Of a stretch of 64,000 nucleotides of DNA, positions 56,541-64,000 are shown in pieces. This stretch comes from Prorocentrum cordatum (Eukaryota > Sar > Dinophyceae > Prorocentrales > Prorocentraceae): positions 53,507 through 117,506 of the forward strand of contig CAUYUJ010019369.1 in assembly GCA_963575745.1 (NCBI GenBank). The letters run 5' to 3'. The stretch's first letter is position 1. Each line of letters begins with the position of its first letter. Made by a program: the position numbers and the translations under genes. Below the pieces are notes generated by a model. It did not search any database. It was given only the letters and a program-made list of their open reading frames with translations, and was not told where the DNA came from.

Positions 56541-57286
56541 AAGCAGTGAGCTCTGTATCTTCCCCCAGTCGTCGACGAGGCTCGTTTTCCATGTCCTGGA
56601 AGCGCCGCTGGCATAGCCGACGGTCGCCTCGTTCTCGCGCCTCGAGACATCGCGTCATCCTGGCGTCTGGCCTTGGCGCGGTGTGTTCAACGTCAGGGCG
56701 AGGAGCCACGGCTGGGAAATACAGGAGCGGGTCATATGGCAGCGTGCACGTCGGCACGTCCACCCGCGGCGGCCACGCAGCAACGCCCTTTTCCTTGACA
56801 CAGTCCGCGAACCTCTGCGAGTCCACGTCGACGCACGGGGGCGCGGGCAGCACGGGGGATTCCTGGGGGCCGAACGGCAGCAGAGCGCCGAATGGGATGC
56901 CCGCCAATGCCAGTCCCCCCCCGTCTTCGCGCAGGAGGCGCGGTCCAGGAAGCGTTCCACTCGCGGCGGGCTCATTGGTAGAACCCCGGCTGTCAATTCA
57001 GCGCGAGAGCAGGCATGGCCCCCCCCTCGTCTTCTCTCCAGGACTGGCGTCCACCTCTATGCAGACCCTGCAGACAGGGGTGCCAATCCTGGCCATCTCC
57101 TGCACAAATGATTCGCCCTTTCTGTGCAGCTCTGACCCACGGACCCACAGCGTTCGGCATGAGATACCAGACCCACTACATCATGCGGTTGTTTGCAACG
57201 GCCGCGGCCCGATTGGCGTTCCAGGCGGCGCCGCTAGTTGCCGGGCCCCCCCGGGACTGCGCACCGCCCAGCCCCGGGACCATCAT
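56541..57286 (-). other. Open minus-strand frames upstream of the 364-codon ORF
   Basis: The frame 56907-56515 (contains PVLPAPPCVDVDSQRFADCV) overlaps the next gene's upstream extension in another frame. Either a frameshift joins them or only one is real. Confidence 0.25.
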
Positions 57287-57791
57287 CTAGGTGTTGTCCC
57301 TTTCTGCGCACCCGGCCTGCATATCAACCAGATGTCTCACCTGCCCAAACACCTCGGAGTCCAGGTCGAAGTACAGCTGGATGTCAGCCCCCGGCGCCGT
57401 TCCTCGCAGGCATCGGTCATCCAAATCGATCCCAAGGCCGTTGCCGCTCCAAATGACATAGCGGCATCGGTGCCCGGTTTGGCTCTGGAAGATGTTCTGG
57501 CTCTCGATCGAATCCAATTGTCCCTCGCCAGTCATGCTGCATAATGTCTGGCAGAGTGATGCCGCCGTGGCAGTACGCATTGCACCCTGCGACTTTGTTG
57601 TGGATGCACATGCGCAGGACGGTCTTAGCTCCCTGTGGCTGTCTGACACCAGCTGCTCCGTGAAAGGTTGCCGTGGAATCCACCAGCAGCATGACAATTA
57701 TGTCAGTGTGCGCGTATGTGTCCTTCCACTTGAGCTCCCTGGCTGCGCAATAGCAGTCATCGGTCGGCATATTGCTCCTCGCGTGCGCCAT
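57287..57791 (-). pseudogene. Frameshifted coding fragment, unassigned
   Basis: Two overlapping frames share coding character. The first (57791-57417) contains KWKDTYAHTDIIVMLLVDST; the second (57697-57287) contains HRCRYVIWSGNGLGIDLDD and ADIQLYFDLDSEVFGQVRHL. A frameshift near 57500 would join them. No family recognised. Confidence 0.3.
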
Positions 57792-58950
57792 GATGTGCGA
57801 ATGCCGCTTAAGTCGCGAGTAAGCAGCGCATGTCTCGCCGGAAGACTAAGTGCGGACGTGAGGAACGACCGATTCATTGACCAGTTCGGTCATCCTGATC
57901 GTCAATCCCTGAGCAAGTTGAAAGTAGTCCTCGGGGGGCTCAAAACCTGTCGTCAGCACATGCCTCGAGAATGACTCCGCTGTTCCTCTGCCCTCAGCCA
58001 CACTGCTTCCCAGACGCCATGCACGCCAGTATCAGAACGGAGTCTGGGCCTCCGGTCGTCGGTAGTGGGCGGCGCAGGTGGAACCTCGGCACCGCTGGCG
58101 TAGCCAGCGGGAACCGGGCTGGCACTGTGGGGATTAGATGTACCCCTTCACCCCCGCGCTCGATGACGCGCCACCTGCGTTCGCTCCTCTGGGCCCTTTT
58201 AATTCCTAGCGCCTCGACGCCGTCCGCCGCCTTGGGCAGCGGGCGCTTTGGCGGGGGGCCACCAGGGGGAGCCTGGGTCTGCGGCGCATGCGAGGGCGGA
58301 GGGGGCGCTGCTGGCGGCGGCGGCCCAGCCGGCGGCGGCGGGGGCGCTGCCGTCGGCGGCGGCCCGGCGGCGGGGGCGTTGCCGTCGGCGGTGGCCCGGC
58401 CGGGGGCGGCGGAGTCGTCGCCGTCGGCGGCGGCCCAGCCGGGGGCGGCGGAGCCGCGGCCGGCGCAGGCGGCTCAGCTGGAGGCGGAGGCGGGGCCTCG
58501 CGCCTCCACGGCCCCTCCGCTGAAGGTGGCGGCGGCGCGGGCGTCCTGGGGGCACCCATGTCGCGCTCTGGCATGCCGTCGCGTTGTCGCGGTGGACGGC
58601 ACATGCTCTGTCGAGCTCGATGTGCTCGAGGTCATTGGGGGCGGCGGCCATTTCTCTGCCCCCCCCTGCGACGTCGCCGGCGGCGGGGGCCCGGCCTTCG
58701 CCTCGGGCGGTGGAGGTGCCGGCGCTGCACTTGTCAAAATGAGCGTCCTTTGGCGAAGACGGCCTCTCTGCGCCGCTGCCTGCGCGCGCCCATCGGCCTC
58801 CTCCTGCCGCGCCCCTCGGGGCCTTCGCCTGGGGGCGCGGCCGGCGCCGATCCCGTCGTCGGCCATGGCATGAGTGCTCCCCTCGGTGGGCCGCCGGCAG
58901 CATAGCCGCTGCATGGGCGGTCGGTTGCCCGGCACTGGGCGCCACCGAAA
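57792..58950. other. GC-rich Gly/Ala/Pro-coding region
   Basis: A GGCGGC-rich segment (about 58240-58500) makes all frames open, so the long Pro/Ala/Gly frames are not evidence for a gene. No domain seen. Confidence 0.4.
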
Positions 58951-59733
58951 CCTGCTTCTCATTGATATTCCAGGCGGCGGCATGAATGAGAAATCAAAGA
59001 AAATATGCCCCGGCTTCGCTGGGATTCCCAGCTCCACCCCCCCACACTCCAGACCCAACGGGATGTAGCCATCCGCCCGCAGCAACTTGGAGCGCGCGGC
59101 GCTGTCCACCCACCCGCGGCACTGCAAGCCATCGCGCCTCAGCGCGCCTGCCTCAAAAACACGCAGGAAGGCATCATGCGCCAACTCTGGTCGGTCGACC
59201 AAAAGGTCTTCTACCACGTCGACCTTCACAATGGGTGGGTGAGCCTGGATGCGCCTCTTCATCTCGTCGACCCCCTGGCGGCAGGCGGTCATCTCCTGGC
59301 AAGTGCGATGCAGCATGCGGCCAGCCAGCAAGACACGGCCCGTTTCCTCGGCGACATCGATCGAGTTAGCGCCCAGCTTACTGGGGCCAGGCATGGAGCC
59401 GAGCGATGCGTTACGGCATTGGTACCACGAAGTCAGCGGAGGAAGCGCGGGCGTCAATGACTGCATCCTTTCCCGCGCACGCTACCGCAGGATCCCTTCG
59501 CCATGCATCCTGAAGTCTGTGCGCCTCTGCGCTGACAGGTATTTGAAGGCGTCTTCGGTTGGAACTGTTCCGGGCTCGCGCCAGAGCTTGTCCGCGGCCT
59601 TTTGTGCCCACCGACCAGCAAGCATAGCGTGCTGATCGAAGGTTACGCATGGTCTCGGCATGCGGACGCAACAGTTCGCTCGTTCACCTTTCCATGAGGT
59701 GCTCACGATGGCCCAGAAAACATGTAGCTGCAC
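58951..59733 (-). pseudogene. Frameshifted coding fragment, unassigned
   Basis: Frame 59733-59482 contains TFDQHAMLAGRWAQKAADKL. Frame 59466 onward contains LVDRPELAHDAFLRVFEAGA and SKLLRADGYIPLGLECGGVE, ending near HIFFDFSFMPPPG. Together they look like one decayed protein. No family recognised. Confidence 0.3.
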
Positions 59734-61291
59734 TGCGCCCTCAACCGGATTTCATTTTTTGGTCCTGGAAGACGGGACAGGTATAACCGATTCCACCCTC
59801 GTAGTGGAGACCAGGGATCCACGGCGCGATCCCCGTCTCCACTTTTACCCAGAAAGCCATTCACAGCGGGTCCGGGAGCATAGCTCCTACTCCCTGTCCT
59901 GCATATCTGGGCTTGCGTGCAGCTTGGATGAGCAGACCAACGATTCTCGGGTTGAACCCTGGGTGGGTCGGATCAGTGCACTTGGGCATCCGCAGCTTGG
60001 CGCCCACTGTTGATTGAGGCTGAAAATCTGGCACCGACAAGACACCTGGCACCACGAACCAGCGCGCGCACGCCAATCACCTACCATCTTCTCCGCGCTG
60101 CCCGGCCGTCTTTTGCTGTCTTCAGGTCGCCGCCCTGCGTCGGCAACGAGACCTCCAGCAACTGCTTTTTGAAGTCGGAAGTGACCCGGTCGTAGAAATG
60201 CTCCGAGCTTGCCGCAGTCGTAACCGATTCGGCATCTGGCTCTGTAGCGCTTCTCACGCTCCGGGTGACTGAAGATGCCCCTGGCAAGCTCGGCCAGGTC
60301 GCGCATCTCCTTCACGAGCGTGACGTACTTATCCTCCCGAGACTTCTCAGGGTCGTCAATGGCGGTTGCGATGGGGGATGCCCGAATATGTTCGGGGCGT
60401 CGCAATCATGGGAGAACCTAATTCCCCGGGTGCCGCGGAGGTGGCCGTGCGAGACGCACGCCGGCATCTTGTCGACGGGGGGGCTTGGCTTCCTCGCTGA
60501 GGGCGATCGGCGCACGGCGCCGACGCGCGCCGCCTTCCCCGTTTGCGAGGCTCGCCAGCCTGCACGCACTGAGCGCTCTGAAGGTCGCTGGCCCAGGCGA
60601 GGGCGGCCGCGGTGCGCGGGGCGAGAGGGTCAAGGGAGCAGCCGCACAATCGCGGGGGCTACCTGGCGGCGCGAGGGCGGCGCTGGCGCCGATGTCTGAA
60701 TGGTCTCGAGCCGACGCGACAGCCTGCGCGCGCAAACGGGGAGATGCGAGGAGGATGGCAACAGCGGCAGCAGCCCCAACAACGGCACTCGCAATCAACG
60801 CGAGCACGCGTTTGGCAGACTATCCCGCACGATCCGCAGCAATATTGCAATCCCGTCGGCGCGCCTCAACATGATGGCGCGTGCCATTGCATGCCCGAAC
60901 AATTCCCCCAGCAAGACTTACATAATTAATAGCAATACTCCGCTGCTTTTTCATATAACGCCCCTTTGTGTTGACGAGGCCGTAGGCGCAACTGTGCATT
61001 TACCCTGGACATGTTGCGCTCAACCGGAAACTCACGCACTTTCGGGTGACGCCAGCATTGGCAGAGCACACGGTACCATTTCCTGACATCGCTTTGACCG
61101 CGAGCCTTTGAAATGCCCTGAACAAATGCCTGAAGGTCGTTATGCGAACCCTTAGCCTTTACATGGCCTTATCGTCGCCGTTCCCATGGCGCGTGACTTC
61201 GTTCGCGCACTGCCGGCGCGAACCGCCCGTGCAGGGAATGAAGCCCCAGTGCGATGTGGGCGCCGTGATGGTCGCTGACCTTCTCCACGAC
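59734..61291 (-). other. Unassigned minus-strand frames
   Basis: Includes a frame with KYVTLVKEMRDLAELARGIF (60405-59887) and one starting MLALIASAVVGAAAAVAILL (60807), which would be a membrane helix if translated. From about 60870 to 61290 the sequence is AT-richer with no frame of note. Confidence 0.25.
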
Positions 61292-61654
61292 TCACGCTAA
61301 CCCCGTCTCCGCGGTCATGTCTGGCTCTTCAGCTAATTGCACCACGGTGCAGTTGCGATACACCACGTTCTCTGGCCTGCCCAACCTGCTGTTCGGCCCG
61401 CGGCAGAATTCCAGCAGGCGCCTCTTGGGCCAGTCGGACCTCCTCCCCCGGGCGTCGCGCAGCCAGCGCTTCCTTGGCACAGCTGGCATCGGGGCCCTCG
61501 GCGCAGTCGAGGGACGCCCCCGTAGCGGCGCGTGCCCCGGTTTACTATCCATGCTCATGCTCACTCGGGGCTTCGCCTCCATCTTAGGCTTGCCTCTGTT
61601 GGAGCGCCTGGGCTTATTCGCCGCCTCTTTGCCGGCAATCTCACCGCCTGTCAC
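61292..61654 (-). pseudogene. Ty1/copia-associated C-terminal domain fragment
   Basis: Basic, Ser/Pro-rich start, then LLEFCRGPNSRLGRPE, followed by NCTVVQLAEEPDMTAE. I associate the pattern (L-x-E-F-C, S-x-LG, D-x-T) with a Rossmann-like domain downstream of RNase H in dinoflagellate copia elements; this is recall, not a search. It lies directly 3' of the RNase H remnant, as expected for that order. The frame stops after GLA, so the domain is truncated. Confidence 0.4.
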
Positions 61655-61826
61655 GAGGGGCGATTTCGGCCTGGGCCTAGGCTAGGAGACCCCCCCCGGG
61701 TTTGATAGGGAGGGCGCCCTAGCCGTCGAACAGCGACTGCACGCGCCTCTCGCAGCTACAGCCGCCCAGAACTTCGAGGCAACCAGTTGAATCAAATAGA
61801 TCACTGTGGCCCAGGAGGGAGGCTGC

Positions 61827-62575
61827 TCAAACCTCTTGGCGCCGACGTCGGCAGCCTGATCCTGCGTCGGGTATTATGCCAAGACGATAATGCTTCTCGC
61901 AACTTGATATGCTACGACAGCGTCCGCGGCAGATGCATGAGCTCGCGCGCCCCCCCGGCCTTGCAGACCTCCGCGACCGCCTGGCTGTCCTCCGCGAATT
62001 CAGCCTTGGGAGGTCTCCCAAGCAGTCGTTCCCACAGCGGCAGCGCGGGCAGGAGCTTTCTGCGCATTGCCTCCCTCGCCTGCCGAGGCGATTTCTACCT
62101 CGAGAGCACGGTGGGAAGTGGCGGTCTGTCGTCTTGAGCTGCAGCTCTGGAGGGCCGGGTCTTGGGCCCCGGGAGCTTCTGGGCTTTGGCATTCGTGCTC
62201 CGATGGGTCCTGATGTCGCTGGCCAGATCCGAGTCCGCGCGCTGCCTTAGCCAGACGTCGGCGGGCTCATCGCCGACCCTGGACACCATGCGATAGCCTC
62301 GCGCCGCCTTGATTTATTAGCATGAGGGGGAAGAGCTCAACGCCCTGCTGTTCTGTCCACGTGGCGACGCATGAGGCCTATGTGCACGCTGCCCGGAGCA
62401 AATCGCATCTGGCTATTCTCGCACCATAGAGAATCTTCATGAGCCCCTTCACTGCCATGGGCTGACACACACCCGACGGCGCCAGCGGTCGCGGTCTCGG
62501 AGGCCCGTCATCCACCATCGGGCGCCCACCAACAGTTGGCACTGAAGCCCCACATTCGCATCGACCCACAAACAT
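61827..62575 (-). pseudogene. Ty1/copia RNase H remnant, frameshifted
   Basis: Coding character moves through three frames. Frame 62575-62378 carries QPMAVKGLMKILYGARIARC, typical of the connection after reverse transcriptase. Frame 62289-62095 carries DEPADVWLRQRADSDLASD then RTHRSTN, the RNase H start. A third frame reads KLLPALPLWERLLGRPPKAE then FAEDSQAVAEVCKAGG. At least two frameshifts are needed, so the gene is dead or the sequence has indel errors. It continues the reverse transcriptase at 62990-63957. Confidence 0.6.
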
Positions 62576-62989
62576 GTCGCTCTGGCCTCCTTGGCTGGAG
62601 GGGCCCCTTCTCCTCGGGGGCCAGCCCGTCCACTAGGCTTGTCAACTCAAGGCCGTAAGGAGTGCCAGCCAACGGGCACGTCTCAGGGCATCAATCACCT
62701 CAGGGCATCAATCACTTCTTTTCGGCCCTGTTAACGCGGGGTTATCTGGGCACCTCGTCCTCTGCGTCGCTAACGTATTCAGCAGTCACCTCGGCTGGCC
62801 CAGCGGGCGTAAAGAAGCAGCTGAGGTCCCCTGTTTGCAAAGGTTGCACCTCTGGGCAACAGGGAGCGGCGAATCCGTCAGCTCCCCCCGAACCGTCTGC
62901 ATCATTGCCCGTGGGTCGAAAGAACAACAGCGTCGCGATGCTCCGGGGGCTCATGGAAACCCCCGGAACGCCTGCATAGATCCTCTCTC
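62576..62989 (-). other. Decayed linker between reverse transcriptase and RNase H
   Basis: Frames here are short. A 16-bp direct repeat (TCAGGGCATCAATCAC) occurs twice near 62683-62715. Confidence 0.35.
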
Positions 62990-63957
62990 TTCTGGCTTCC
63001 CGAGGGTCCGCCAGGTCCTCGAGTGCCTCGCGCGCGTAAAAACCCATGGCAACGCGCCGAACCACTGGTCGCCAATCGGGCCCAAAGAGCAGAGATGTTC
63101 TGAAGCGTCTCGCGCTGGCGTCATTTTGCCCAGACCTTGTTGGCCGGATAATACAGGGTATGGTCTGTCGCTGCGGGTTGGGTCGCTCCTGCGGCCGCGG
63201 CCGAAATTCGGATCATAAGAACCAGTGTCAGCGGCCGCTGCGTCATTATGCCTCTTTGCCTTTGGGAACGGAAGATCTAGCGCTGTCGGGTCCTCGCCCT
63301 GCCAATCGGTCCAGCTCTCAGAGAGTCGATGTTCTCGTCGCAAGTATCGCCCGAACGGCGCAGACGGTTCCATCGCGACGCCGTGGGGCGCGGTCTCCGA
63401 AGAGCACTGGATGAGGTCCCAGCGTTTCTGCATGTCCCCGGCTAAGCCGGCCAGCTTGAAGTCGTCTACGTACACCATCAGGAAGAGCAGCATCTCCTGG
63501 CGGTAATAGCAACTGGGCCATGACGGGATAGGCTCGAAGACCTTGGGTATGACGCGCGCCCCGCAGTGCTTCTCCCAGTGCCCCCCAGCGTCGGGGTGGC
63601 CATGGAGCGCCAATCGCAGGGGACACGCTGGGTCGTACATGCCCACTCAGTTATCGGGCCATGCTTCCTTCGGCAGCCCAACCCACGCGGGCGCCCCCTT
63701 GACGCTGACTGAGCGCACTCCCGGCATGAATAAGCCTGCTGAATGTCACGCCCTGGGAAGAGCCCGAAAGCATCGGTTTTGCTCGCCTGCGTCGTCGCGG
63801 GCCAAGACGATAGTCGCAGAAATCGCGCTGCGTTCTTATATTGACCGTCGAAGACGACGCGCTCCTTGAACATTCTGTCTTCACGCCCCTCCGGGAGGTC
63901 GGCGTTCTTCTCGACGAGGACGGCGAAGAGCTGGCCAATGTGGAACCGCCCCCCCAT
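62990..63957 (-). pseudogene. Ty1/copia reverse transcriptase, frameshifted
   Basis: Frame 63957 onward reads RMFKERVVFDGQYKNAARF and DAFGLFPGRDIQQAYS, the N-terminal part of copia reverse transcriptase. Frame 63646 onward reads LRLALHGHPDAGGHWEKHC and then FLMVYVDDFKLAG; YVDD is the catalytic motif. A frameshift between 63646 and about 63730 separates them. Family function is cDNA synthesis from element RNA. Integrase would lie beyond the window edge. Orientation matches the protease fragment at 277-882, but they are more than 60 kb apart and not parts of one intact element. Confidence 0.75.
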
Positions 63958-64000
63958 CTGATTTCGGACCTAACTCAGCCCCATGACCTCACTCTCGTCC

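Overview
The window looks like nuclear DNA of a dinoflagellate, probably one with a large, GC-rich, repeat-laden genome. The evidence is indirect. Coding segments are short exons separated by introns full of simple repeats. Every coding segment I can recognise lies on the minus strand. The Ty1/copia remnants and the transposase- and methyltransferase-like proteins carry sequence patterns that I associate with dinoflagellate genomes; that is recall, not a search. No rRNA, tRNA, CRISPR array or bacterial operon was seen.

Layout. 1-960: a Ty1/copia-type aspartic protease fragment (minus), ending at a conserved hairpin/acceptor block. 1215-2172: triplet and dinucleotide repeats. 2173-18764 and 18865-34963: two nearly identical direct copies of one ~16-kb segment, separated by exactly 100 Ns (18765-18864). 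Each copy holds, from low to high coordinate, a small coiled-coil gene, a methyltransferase-like gene, a DDE-transposase-like gene, a minisatellite cassette in the intron upstream of the transposase exon, a dispersed ~750-bp repeat, GTAGACGG repeats, and the 3' exons of gene X, whose intron holds a second minisatellite cassette. 34964-36327: (CT)n and a putative first exon of gene X. 36798-40053: gene Y, four exons joined by phase-0 introns, one of which holds a third, related minisatellite. 40700-41475: another copy of the dispersed repeat. 41790-41875: inverted copy of the hairpin/acceptor block. 42200-47300: degenerate Gag-like sequence. 47500-50100: low-complexity and minisatellite DNA. 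50100-61000: minus-strand open frames broken by frameshifts, mostly unrecognised, with one possible Tpt1/KptA-like piece. 61290-63957: decayed Ty1/copia reverse transcriptase and RNase H plus a downstream domain.

The most interesting unit is the transposase-methyltransferase pair (5299-10100, repeated at 22000-26545). Conserved splice sites and phases reconstruct a transposase with candidate D, D and E residues and a CGCRGWC cysteine cluster. Directly downstream, overlapping its stop codon in another frame, is a cytosine-methyltransferase-like protein. Its coding exons are identical in both copies, whereas exons of gene X differ mostly by amino-acid-changing substitutions.

The duplication needs care. 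A unique left flank, copy 1, a 100-N gap, copy 2 and a unique right flank is what two unmerged overlapping contigs would give. Two ~250-bp A-rich insertions found only in copy 1 argue that the copies are at least distinct molecules.
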